From Spartobacteria bacterium (GTDB lineage Bacteria; Verrucomicrobiota; Verrucomicrobiia; Chthoniobacterales; UBA6821): a DNA stretch of 5,560 bases. A program made the translations under genes and the position numbers. Positions 1 through 5,432 of this stretch are shown here, piece by piece (the first letter of the stretch is position 1; every line of letters starts with the position of its first letter). The DNA is taken from contig CANIBV010000097.1 in assembly GCA_947466005.1 (NCBI GenBank), positions 1-5,560 on the forward strand. Direction: 5' to 3'. The notes under the pieces were generated by a model. It did not search any database and had not been told where the DNA came from. It saw only the letters and a list, made by a program, of their open reading frames with translations.

Positions 1-2
1 AC

Positions 3-191
3 CGCACCGCGACAGCGTCCGTCACCAACTGGCTCAAGGAGAATGGCTGGAAAATCGTCACCAGCGAGATCGGCTATGTCGCCAAGACCTTCCCTTCACT
101 GACCGACGAACAGCGTGCCGAGGCTGGAGAGTTTCTTCAGGCGTTGGAAGAACACGATGATGTGCATCGCGTTTGGACTGCGATTAAATAA
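3..191 (+). CDS. yebC: YebC/PmpR-family transcriptional regulator, C-terminal end (partial, 5' end outside window)
   Basis: This is the last 62 codons of a gene entering from the left edge and ending at TAA (189-191). The visible protein has the closing part of a YebC domain. A segment reading VTNWLKENGWKIVTSEIGYV matches the place where the family has a helix followed by a strand. It is followed by a proline-containing loop (FPSLTDEQ), a helix (FLQALEEHDD) and the typical ending with the pattern LE-x-H/C-DDV-x-x-V-(Y/W). The E. coli protein has LEDCDDVQEVY at the same place. YebC/PmpR proteins are cytoplasmic. They were described as DNA-binding regulators, and some members have been linked to translation of proline-rich stretches. 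Which role applies here cannot be told from this fragment. The N-terminal two thirds are missing, so the assignment rests on the C-terminal signature only. Confidence 0.85.
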   Translation, partial: RTATASVTNWLKENGWKIVTSEIGYVAKTFPSLTDEQRAEAGEFLQALEEHDDVHRVWTAIK

Positions 192-199
192 TCGCAGTC
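176..199 (+). terminator. Inverted repeat over the yebC stop codon, possible weak terminator
   Basis: The arms GACTGCGATTA (176-186) and TAATCGCAGTC (189-199) are perfect reverse complements separated by two bases (AA). The TAA stop lies at the start of the right arm. As RNA this would form a tight 10-11 bp hairpin. No U-run follows directly; a run of five T occurs only at 213-217. A second possible stem pairs GGGGC (202-206) with GCCCC (220-224) around that run. It may serve as a 3'-end or transcript-stabilising hairpin, but it is not a textbook rho-independent terminator. Confidence 0.4.
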
Positions 200-246
200 T
201 TGGGGCTTGGGATTTTTGTGCCCCGCGTCGTTCTGCTGCACTCGCA

Positions 247-259
247 GTATAATTTATAC
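247..259. repeat. 13-bp AT-rich palindrome, containing a TATAAT hexamer
   Basis: GTATAA (247-252) and TTATAC (254-259) are perfect reverse complements around one central T. The segment contains a perfect -10-like hexamer TATAAT at 248-253, but no convincing -35 hexamer lies 16-18 bases upstream. No gene starts within the next 150 bases on the plus strand. The rest of 192-322 holds no gene I can support. Confidence 0.25.
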
Positions 260-322
260 AGCTTCGCTTGCAGGCCTGGCGGTGCATCCAAACTTTCAAG
301 CCTTTACCGAAACGAAACCCAG

Positions 323-780
323 TTAGGGAGTCGGAGTAGGAGTGGCGCAGTTGGTTGAAGCTGACTTGGAGCAGGACCTGGCAGGCAGCGGGACTTCCTT
401 GATGTGTTCCAAGTAGGTCTGGGAAGTTGGTTCCATTTTTGAAGCCTGCGGAAGGTAAAAGGCCTTGGAACGCGTCAGTGAAATATCATCAAGCTGCTTG
501 GCTTGTCCTGAAAACTGCCATCCTGGAACCATTGCCAAGTAAAACCATGGATGTTCTTCCATTTGTTGGAGAACGTAAAAATGCATATTCGCCGCATCAA
601 AACAAATTCTTTTGGCCTGATCATATTTACCTTTCTCCAAAAACTGATGAATGCCCGTGATCCAAATTAGGGAAGCAATGTCGGCGCTTTTGACCGCACT
701 GAAGCCTGTTCGTATACCGCCAAGATAGCCGCCAATTCCAAAAAAAGTGCGACTAGTAGGAGGGGGAAGAATCTTTTCAT
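323..780 (-). pseudogene. Small membrane-anchored hypothetical protein, interrupted by an apparent 1-base frameshift
   Basis: I do not recognise this protein. From ATG at 780 the minus strand begins MKRFFPLLLVALF, a typical positively charged start followed by a hydrophobic stretch, but that frame stops at 667 after 37 codons. Just after a run of seven T on the minus strand (complement of 740-746) the -1 frame is open down to TAA at 323-325. It continues the hydrophobic segment as GIGGYLGGIRTGFSAV, followed by helix-like soluble sequence (HQFLEKGKYDQAKRICFD and onward). The tail is rich in Ser, Pro and Thr and ends PTPTP. Restoring one T gives one 152-residue protein with a single N-terminal membrane segment or signal anchor at about residues 4-27. 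The alternatives are a sequencing error in the homopolymer, a true pseudogene, or slippage on T-TTT-TTG. The open frame alone could start at TTG 640, giving 105 residues. The region is more AT-rich than its neighbours. No function can be inferred. Confidence 0.45.
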
Positions 781-828
781 CGGGCGGCTCTCAAGGCCTA
801 GCCCCTGACTGAAATCTTCACAATCCAC

Positions 829-867
829 AAAAAAGCCCCGGCCACCTTTGCGGTGACCGGGGCTTTT
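829..867 (-). terminator. Rho-independent terminator downstream of the Doc-family toxin
   Basis: GCCCCGG (835-841) pairs with CCGGGGC (857-863). An inner stem CACC/GGTG (843-846 with 852-855) follows after one C-A mismatch, with a five-base loop. On the minus strand the stem is followed by six T (complement of 829-834), as expected for the transcript leaving the toxin gene at 897. Four T on the plus strand (864-867) could give some activity in that direction as well. Confidence 0.85.
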
Positions 868-896
868 GAAGTTTCGGATCTGTCGGCTAACAGCCT

Positions 897-1289
897 TCAG
901 TCTTTCGACCTAGCACGACTATTTCTCGATAGCCATTCCGCATAGGCCTCTTCGCTCAGTTCCCCAGCGGCGAGGGCAAGCGTCTTGATGACGGCATCCG
1001 CCTCAGAGGCGAAAAAATCCATCCCGTTGAGTTCCAGGAAACCGGATCCCATCAAAAAGCCGGTCCGTTTGTTTCCGTCGAGGAAGGGGTGATTCCGGAT
1101 GATGCCGGCCGCGTAGGAAGCAGCAAGTTCCGGCAGGGGCGGAGATCCGTAGGCCTTCATCTGGAGGGGGCTGGCCAGCGCTGAATCGAGTAGTCCGGAG
1201 TCGCGCAGGCCGGCGCATCCCCCGTACTGGGAGAGAAGCATGTCGTGAACAGCGAGGCAGACCTCGCGGTTGATCCAGCGCGGCTCCAT
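897..1289 (-). CDS. doc: Doc-family toxin (death-on-curing, Fic fold) of a type II toxin-antitoxin pair
   Basis: The product has 130 residues, the usual length for Doc proteins. The family core motif is HPFLDGNKRTG at residues 67-77. This fits the Doc form of the Fic motif (H-x-F-x-x-x-N-K-R), with NKR in place of the GxGR of AMP-transferring Fic enzymes. The upstream segment around residues 23-42 (GGCAGLRDSGLLDSALASP) is the conserved N-terminal part of chromosomal Doc proteins. P1 Doc phosphorylates and inactivates EF-Tu. The same activity is likely here because His67 and the NKR basic residues are present, but this is inference. The start ATG lies 10 bases after the antitoxin stop, with no Shine-Dalgarno motif between them, so translation probably depends on coupling to the antitoxin gene. 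A strong terminator follows at 829-867. The partner is an AbrB/MazE-type protein and not Phd. Confidence 0.93.
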   Translation of the reverse strand: MEPRWINREVCLAVHDMLLSQYGGCAGLRDSGLLDSALASPLQMKAYGSPPLPELAASYAAGIIRNHPFLDGNKRTGFLMGSGFLELNGMDFFASEADAVIKTLALAAGELSEEAYAEWLSRNSRARSKD

Positions 1290-1299
1290 GAGCGGCGGG

Positions 1300-1527
1300 T
1301 TATTTGGCCAGTTCCCGGAGGGCGTTACGGTAACGGCGGCTCAGAGACTCGAAGACCTCCATGGTTTCGGTGAAGGAGGGATCCGCGGCGGTCAGGCGGA
1401 CCCCATCCTGCGCCTCGGTCAGGGTCAGGGTGTCACCCTCCTCCACATGGAGATGGGAGAGGGCCTCCTTGGGCAGAACAACGCCAAGGGAGTTCCCAAT
1501 CTTTCGGACTTTAAGAGATAAGGGCAT
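1300..1527 (-). CDS. AbrB/MazE/SpoVT-family antitoxin, partner of the Doc-family toxin
   Basis: This 75-residue protein begins with a swapped-hairpin AbrB-type DNA-binding domain at about residues 3-48. The hallmark stretch KIGNSLGVVLPKE lies at 9-21 and is followed by the HVEEGDTLTL strand region. The charged C-terminal tail (about 49-75, containing EVFESLSRRYRNALRELAK) is predicted helical and is the probable toxin-binding part. This tail type is common in small AbrB-like antitoxins. The gene precedes the toxin gene in the same direction with a 10-base gap, the normal antitoxin-first order, and such antitoxins usually repress their own operon together with the toxin. No Shine-Dalgarno motif is visible upstream of the ATG. 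The family call is firm; the pairing rests on position and on tail type. Confidence 0.92.
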   Translation of the reverse strand: MPLSLKVRKIGNSLGVVLPKEALSHLHVEEGDTLTLTEAQDGVRLTAADPSFTETMEVFESLSRRYRNALRELAK

Positions 1528-1534
1528 GGATTTC

Positions 1535-1551
1535 TGTTATCACTATTGTTA
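1535..1551. promoter_or_regulatory. Possible toxin-antitoxin operator: two TGTTA direct repeats 12 bases apart
   Basis: TGTTA occurs at 1535-1539 and again at 1547-1551. This is about one helical turn of separation, 8-24 bases upstream of the antitoxin ATG. A weak -35-like TTGATT (minus strand, complement of 1557-1562) lies just upstream. The position suits autoregulation by an AbrB-type antitoxin, but the repeats are short and could be chance. Confidence 0.22.
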
Positions 1552-1607
1552 GTACGAATCAAGGGCTTCTCTCTTACTCTCTGCAGGGATTTGAGTTTTT
1601 TCCATCA

Positions 1608-1649
1608 ACAAAAAGAGCCCCGACCATTTCTGACCGGGGCTCTCTTTTT
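1608..1649 (-). terminator. Rho-independent terminator downstream of ahcY, probably bidirectional
   Basis: GAGCCCCG (1615-1622) pairs with CGGGGCTC (1635-1642) over a 12-base loop. On the minus strand the stem is followed by five T (complement of 1610-1614), which suits transcripts of the metK-ahcY operon ending at 1703. Five T also follow on the plus strand (1645-1649). It isolates the operon from the antitoxin gene that starts at 1527 on the same strand. The right arm shares TGACCGGGGCT with the terminator at 829-867. Confidence 0.88.
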
Positions 1650-1702
1650 GAAACCTTTTGCCTTAAACTTTTCACTTTCACTCTACTAAGAACCAAAGGC
1701 TC

Positions 1703-3115
1703 TTAGTAGCGGTAGTGAGCGGCTTTGTAGGGGCCAGCAAGAGGAACGTCGAGGTACTCGGCCTGATCCTTGGTGAGTTGGGTGAGCTTCACGCCGATCT
1801 TGTCGAGATGGAGGCGGGCTACTTCCTCGTCGAGGATCTTGGGCAGGACATAGACGCCGGGCTTGTAGGTCTCGCGGTTCTTCCAGAGCTCAAGCTGGGC
1901 CAGGGTCTGGTTGCTGAAGCTAGCGCTCATGACAAAACTCGGGTGACCGGTGGCGCAGCCGAGGTTCACGAGACGTCCCTCGGCGAGGAGGAAGATCTCG
2001 TTGCCGCCAGGGAAGGTGTACTTGTCGACCTGGGGCTTGATGTTGGTGTGTTTGACGGTCTTGTCCGCCTGGAGCTTGTCGACCTCGATCTCGTTGTCGA
2101 AGTGACCGATGTTGCAGATGATCGCCTGGTCCTTCATGCGCTTCATGTGCTCGAAGCTGATGACGCCGACATTGCCTGTGGTGGTAACGTAGATGTCGGC
2201 ACGGCCGAGGGTATCCTCAAGCGTGGTGACCTCGTAGCCTTCCATTGCCGCCTGGAGTGCGTTGATCGGGTCGATCTCAGTGATGATGACGCGGGCTCCC
2301 TGTCCGCGGAGGGACTGGGCGCTGCCCTTGCCGACATCGCCGTAGCCGCAGATGACGGCGACCTTGCCGGAGATCATGACGTCGATGGCGCGGTTCAGTC
2401 CGTCGACGAGCGAGTGGCGGCAGCCGTAGAGGTTGTCGAACTTCGACTTGGTGACGGAGTCGTTCACGTTGAAGGCAGGAACGAGCAGCTTCCCCTTCTC
2501 GTGGAGCTTGTAGAGACGGTGGACGCCGGTGGTGGTCTCCTCGGAGACGCCGCGCCATTCCTTGACCATGTCGTGCCAGCGGGTCGGGTTCTCTTTGTAG
2601 ACCTGCTTGAGGAGGTCCTTGATGACCTGCTCCTCGTGATTGCCAGAGGGGGTATTGACCCAGTCGTCACCATCCTCGAGCTCGTAGCCTTTGTGAAGCA
2701 GGAGTGTCACGTCACCGCCGTCATCGACGACCATCTGAGGGCCTTTGGCTCCATCGAATGAGATGGCCTTGTAGGTGCACCACCAATATTCCTCAAGACT
2801 CTCGCCCTTCCAGGCGAAGACGGGCACGCTGGTCACGGCAATCGCCGCTGCTGCCTGATCCTGGGTCGAGAAGATGTTGCAGCTGGCCCAGCGGACATCG
2901 GCACCGAGTTCGGTAAGAGTCTCGATTAGGACAGCAGTCTGGATGGTCATGTGGAGGGATCCGGTGATGCGGACTCCCTTGAGGGGCTTCTCCTTCGCGT
3001 ACTTGGAGCGGATGGACATGAGGCCAGGCATTTCCTGCTCGGCGATGGAGATTTCCTTGCGGCCCCACTCGGCGAGAGTGATGTCGGCTACTTTGTAATC
3101 GGTGGTGTTTGTCAT
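1703..3115 (-). CDS. ahcY: S-adenosylhomocysteine hydrolase (adenosylhomocysteinase)
   Basis: The enzyme converts S-adenosylhomocysteine reversibly to homocysteine and adenosine with a tightly bound NAD, in the cytoplasm. This removes the product inhibitor of methyltransferases and closes the SAM cycle. The product has 470 residues, normal for the longer bacterial form. Visible motifs are GSLHMTIQTAVLIETL (52-67), WASCNIFSTQDQAAAA (76-91), ESLEEYW (105-111), VDDGGD (130-135), the substrate/NAD region NVNDSVTKSKFDNLYGCRHS (216-235), the Rossmann loop GYGDVGKG (257-264), the HPSFVMS motif (391-397) and the family C-terminus K-x-x-HYRY with Lys464. I chose ATG 3115 because the protein then starts MTNTTDYKVADITLAEWGRK, the normal family N-terminus. 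The 46-residue in-frame upstream extension is Pro/Arg/Ser-rich and would overlap metK. The gene follows metK after 40 bases, so the two form an operon. No Shine-Dalgarno motif is visible before this start. Confidence 0.98.
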   Translation of the reverse strand: MTNTTDYKVADITLAEWGRKEISIAEQEMPGLMSIRSKYAKEKPLKGVRITGSLHMTIQTAVLIETLTELGADVRWASCNIFSTQDQAAAAIAVTSVPVFAWKGESLEEYWWCTYKAISFDGAKGPQMVVDDGGDVTLLLHKGYELEDGDDWVNTPSGNHEEQVIKDLLKQVYKENPTRWHDMVKEWRGVSEETTTGVHRLYKLHEKGKLLVPAFNVNDSVTKSKFDNLYGCRHSLVDGLNRAIDVMISGKVAVICGYGDVGKGSAQSLRGQGARVIITEIDPINALQAAMEGYEVTTLEDTLGRADIYVTTTGNVGVISFEHMKRMKDQAIICNIGHFDNEIEVDKLQADKTVKHTNIKPQVDKYTFPGGNEIFLLAEGRLVNLGCATGHPSFVMSASFSNQTLAQLELWKNRETYKPGVYVLPKILDEEVARLHLDKIGVKLTQLTKDQAEYLDVPLAGPYKAAHYRY

Positions 3116-3155
3116 GAAATGGGAGTTGGTAGTGAGGAGGTAGGATTTTGGTTTA

Positions 3156-4343
3156 TTAGAGTTTGGCTGCGGCGAGGGCTGCCTTCTTGAGGGCGGTGGC
3201 CTTGTCGGTCTTCTCCCAGGTGATGTCCGGGTCGTTCTTGCCGAAGTGACCATAGTTGGTGGTCTTCAGGTAGATCGGGCGGCGGAGCTTGAGCTGGGTG
3301 ATGATCTCGGAAGGCTTGAAGCCGAAGGTCTTCTTCACCGCAACCTCGATGGCCTCTTCGGGAACCGTGGCGGTGCCGAAGGTGTCGATGTGGATGGAGA
3401 CGGGATCGGGGTGGCCGATCGCGTAGGCGAACTGGACCTCGCAGCGTGCGGCGAGCCCAGCGGCCACGACATTCTTCGCCACATAGCGGCCCATGTAGGC
3501 TGCCGAGCGGTCGACCTTGGTCGGATCCTTGCCCGAGAAAGCGCCGCCGCCGTGACGGCCCATGCCGCCGTACGTGTCGACGATGATCTTGCGCCCGGTG
3601 AGACCGGTGTCGCCCTGAGGCCCGCCGATGACGAAACGTCCGGTCGGGTTGATCAGAAACTCGGTCTTTTTGGTGAGCATCTTGGCCGGGATCACCTTGC
3701 GGATGACCTTCTCAAGGATGAATTTGCGGATGACCTCGTTCTTCACACCCTCGGCGTGCTGGGTGGAAATGACGACATTGACGACGCGGGTCGGCTTGCC
3801 GTCCACATACTCGACGGAGACTTGGCTCTTCGCGTCGGGACGGAGCCACTTGGCGGATCCGTTCTTGCGGAGGCGGGTCAGTTCGCGGCCGAGGCGGTGG
3901 GCGTACATGATTGGCGCAGGCATGAGCTCGGGCGTCTCGTTGCAGGCGTAACCGAACATCAGGCCCTGGTCGCCGGCGCCCTGCTCGGCGGTTTTTTTGC
4001 CGTCGGCCTTCTTGGCATCAACGCCCTGTGCGATGTCGGGGCTCTGGGCGGTGACGATATTATTGATGAAGACGCGGTCGGCGTGGAAGATGTCATCGTC
4101 GTTCACATAGCCGATCCCGCGGATCGCCTTGCGGATGATCTCGTTGTAATCGAGTTTGGCCTTGGTCGTGATCTCGCCGCCGACCACCACGATGTTGCTC
4201 TTGGCGTAGGTCTCGCAGGCGACGCGGCTCATCGGGTCCTGCGCGAGGCAGGCGTCCAGGATGGCATCTGAAATGGTGTCGCAAACTTTGTCGGGATGGC
4301 CTTCGCCGACGGATTCGGAGGAAAAGATGTAGCTGCGTGACAT
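3156..4343 (-). CDS. metK: S-adenosylmethionine synthetase (methionine adenosyltransferase)
   Basis: The enzyme makes S-adenosylmethionine from methionine and ATP, releasing phosphate and pyrophosphate, in the cytoplasm. The product has 395 residues, close to the usual 380-400. Family signatures are ESVGEGHPDKVCDTISDA (10-27, with the ATP-contact His16 and metal-binding Asp18), GAGDQGLMFGYA (122-133) and the glycine-rich P-loop-like GGGAFSGKDPTKVDRSA (265-281). The C-terminal pattern YGHFGKND...WEKTDKA is also present. A lysine-rich insert before GAGDQG (about 108-118) and an Ala/Lys-rich tail (381-395) are the only departures from the E. coli type. It is the first gene of an operon with ahcY, so synthesis of SAM and disposal of SAH are expressed together. 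The start ATG 4343 gives the standard MSRSYIFSSES N-terminus. The leader of about 80 bases is shared with a divergent regulator gene and holds an inverted repeat likely to be its operator. Confidence 0.98.
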   Translation of the reverse strand: MSRSYIFSSESVGEGHPDKVCDTISDAILDACLAQDPMSRVACETYAKSNIVVVGGEITTKAKLDYNEIIRKAIRGIGYVNDDDIFHADRVFINNIVTAQSPDIAQGVDAKKADGKKTAEQGAGDQGLMFGYACNETPELMPAPIMYAHRLGRELTRLRKNGSAKWLRPDAKSQVSVEYVDGKPTRVVNVVISTQHAEGVKNEVIRKFILEKVIRKVIPAKMLTKKTEFLINPTGRFVIGGPQGDTGLTGRKIIVDTYGGMGRHGGGAFSGKDPTKVDRSAAYMGRYVAKNVVAAGLAARCEVQFAYAIGHPDPVSIHIDTFGTATVPEEAIEVAVKKTFGFKPSEIITQLKLRRPIYLKTTNYGHFGKNDPDITWEKTDKATALKKAALAAAKL

Positions 4344-4378
4344 GGGATCGTGGGGTTGGGTTTTTGAATGCCAAGCAA

Positions 4379-4398
4379 GCCGAGAGAGTGCTCGCGGC
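4379..4398 (-). promoter_or_regulatory. Hairpin in the metK leader
   Basis: GCCG (4379-4382) pairs with CGGC (4395-4398), and GAG (4384-4386) pairs with CTC (4391-4393). One mismatch lies between the stems and the loop has four bases. It lies about 35 bases before the metK ATG on the likely transcript. No U-run follows, so it is not a terminator, and I cannot match it to a known SAM or SAH riboswitch consensus. It could be a leader structure or a second, GC-rich protein-binding dyad. Confidence 0.35.
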
Positions 4399-4409
4399 TT
4401 TACTTATGA

Positions 4410-4425
4410 ACATATCCATATATGT
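4410..4425. promoter_or_regulatory. Candidate operator of the ArsR-methyltransferase regulator between metK and its divergent regulator
   Basis: ACATAT (4410-4415) and ATATGT (4420-4425) are perfect reverse complements around CCAT, a 16-bp dyad of the size and AT-rich character that ArsR-family dimers bind. It ends three bases before the regulator's ATG (4428) and 67 bases before the metK ATG. A -35-like TTTACA for metK (minus strand, complement of 4423-4428) overlaps its edge, though the matching -10 is weak. A protein bound here would be placed to block both transcripts. No experiment supports it; the call rests on symmetry, position and the neighbouring regulator. Confidence 0.6.
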
Positions 4426-4427
4426 AA

Positions 4428-5357
4428 ATGGGTGTGGCGTCAATTCTCCAATCCCTCCGCGCTCTCTCCGAGCCGACGCGTCTGCGACTTCTGGCGCTGC
4501 TCATTGAGGAGGAGCTGACCGTGGCTGAGTTGCAGGAAGCTCTCGGCATGGGCCAGTCGAGGATTTCTGCTAGCCTAGGAATGCTGCGCCGTCAGGGCCT
4601 CGTTCTCGATCGCCGCGTGGGAAAGAATATCTATTACGCAGCCGTTCCCACCGCAATAGCGCCACTCCATGAAGCCGTCTCTGCCGCAGTGTCCGAACTC
4701 GCCGAGGGGATGCGTGACCGACAGGCCCTTCAACTGGTGCTCAATAAGCGCCGCGACCGCGCCGCCGACTACTTCGACAAACTGGCGGGCAAGTTCGGTC
4801 GTACCTACGTGCCAGGGCGCTCCTGGCAGGCCCTTGCCCATGGGCTGCTGCGCCTGATGCCGCCCCTCGTCATCGCCGACATGGGAGCCGGTGAGGGGAC
4901 GCTCTCCCAACTCCTTGCCCGGACGGCGAAGCAGGTCATCGCGATCGATAACTCCCCCAAGATGGTCGAATACGGAGCGCGTATCGCTAAGGAAAACGGC
5001 TACACGAATCTGGAGTATCGCCTTGGAGATATTGAAGAACCGCCGATCGACTCGGGGTCAGTTGATGTGGTGCTTTTCAGTCAGGCCCTCCACCATGCGG
5101 CCCGACCACAACGCGCCGTCGAGAGCGCCTACCGCATTCTCAAGCAGGGAGGACGTCTCCTAGTCCTCGATCTCGCCAGCCACACCCATGAGCAGGCGAA
5201 GGAACTCTACGCCCATGTCTGGCTTGGCTTCTCCGGCGTGGAACTTCACGCCATGCTTGAGAGGTCGGGCTTCCAAGATCTCGAGGTAAGCGTCGTCGCC
5301 AGAGAACAGCAGGCTCCGAACTTTCAGACGATTCTCGCAACTGGTCTTAAACCCTAG
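4428..5357 (+). CDS. ArsR-family regulator fused to a SAM-dependent methyltransferase domain, SahR-like
   Basis: The 309-residue protein has two parts. Residues about 5-72 form an ArsR-type winged helix-turn-helix: SLRALSEPTRLRLLALL, then the helix-turn-helix segment TVAELQEALGMGQSRISASL (31-50), then a wing near DRRVGKNIYY (61-70). A helical linker (about 78-120) leads to a class I methyltransferase fold. There, motif I is ADMGAGEG (150-157), the acidic end of strand 2 is AIDNSP (Asp174), RLGDIEE (198-204) contributes Asp201, and VDVVLFSQALHH (212-223) and ILKQGGRLLVLDL (237-249) follow. The protein has no cysteine and lacks the ELCVCDL-type metal site of true ArsR, so metal sensing is unlikely. 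It is divergent from metK-ahcY with a candidate operator between them. In Proteobacteria, SahR, an ArsR-family protein responding to S-adenosylhomocysteine, controls these same genes. By analogy this domain is probably a SAM/SAH sensor, not an active enzyme. The ATG choice is uncertain by a few codons because the operator abuts it. Confidence 0.92.
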   Translation: MGVASILQSLRALSEPTRLRLLALLIEEELTVAELQEALGMGQSRISASLGMLRRQGLVLDRRVGKNIYYAAVPTAIAPLHEAVSAAVSELAEGMRDRQALQLVLNKRRDRAADYFDKLAGKFGRTYVPGRSWQALAHGLLRLMPPLVIADMGAGEGTLSQLLARTAKQVIAIDNSPKMVEYGARIAKENGYTNLEYRLGDIEEPPIDSGSVDVVLFSQALHHAARPQRAVESAYRILKQGGRLLVLDLASHTHEQAKELYAHVWLGFSGVELHAMLERSGFQDLEVSVVAREQQAPNFQTILATGLKP

Positions 5358-5432
5358 GGTCCCTCGTTAAGGGGTAAGTGCTGCCCTGTGAATAGGTTTG
5401 CAGCTGGAGTGATGGAGCGTTAATCAACACCC

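Noticed and set aside
248..253. Plus-strand promoter at the TATAAT hexamer
   Set aside because: No -35 hexamer at the right distance and no gene begins downstream on that strand.
96..299. Minus-strand 67-codon open frame
   Set aside because: Half of it is antisense to the YebC C-terminus; the rest is Cys/Arg-rich shadow sequence.
427..660. Plus-strand 77-codon open frame in the hypothetical-protein region
   Set aside because: It lies opposite the minus-strand frame that has a coherent hydrophobic start and helix-like body, and it shows no motif of its own.
1715..2761. Long plus-strand open frame (348 codons) opposite ahcY
   Set aside because: Its translation is a low-complexity mix of Val, Asp, Leu, Glu and Gly typical of the antisense of a GC-rich gene; ahcY on the other strand is certain.
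3116..3253. N-terminal extension of ahcY by 46 residues
   Set aside because: The extension is Pro/Arg/Ser-rich, overlaps the end of metK and is absent from the family; MTNTTDYKVAD at 3115 is the natural start.
3246..4271. Long plus-strand open frame (341 codons) opposite metK
   Set aside because: Same antisense composition (Asp, Gly, Val, Leu, His), no recognisable motif, and fully covered by metK.
4344..4427. Known SAM or SAH riboswitch in the metK leader
   Set aside because: The leader is short and, by eye, lacks the multi-stem cores or pseudoknot patterns I know for these classes; a covariance search would settle it.
4093..4443. Minus-strand 116-codon open frame across the metK start
   Set aside because: Its body is an out-of-frame Arg-rich reading of metK, and its N-terminal part covers the promoter region.
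4428..5357. Arsenic-responsive ArsR or arsenite methyltransferase (ArsM) function
   Set aside because: The protein has no cysteine, so neither the ArsR metal site nor the ArsM catalytic cysteines are present, and no arsenic genes are nearby.
5351..5375. Terminator after the ArsR-methyltransferase gene
   Set aside because: Stems are only 4-5 bp and no T-run follows.
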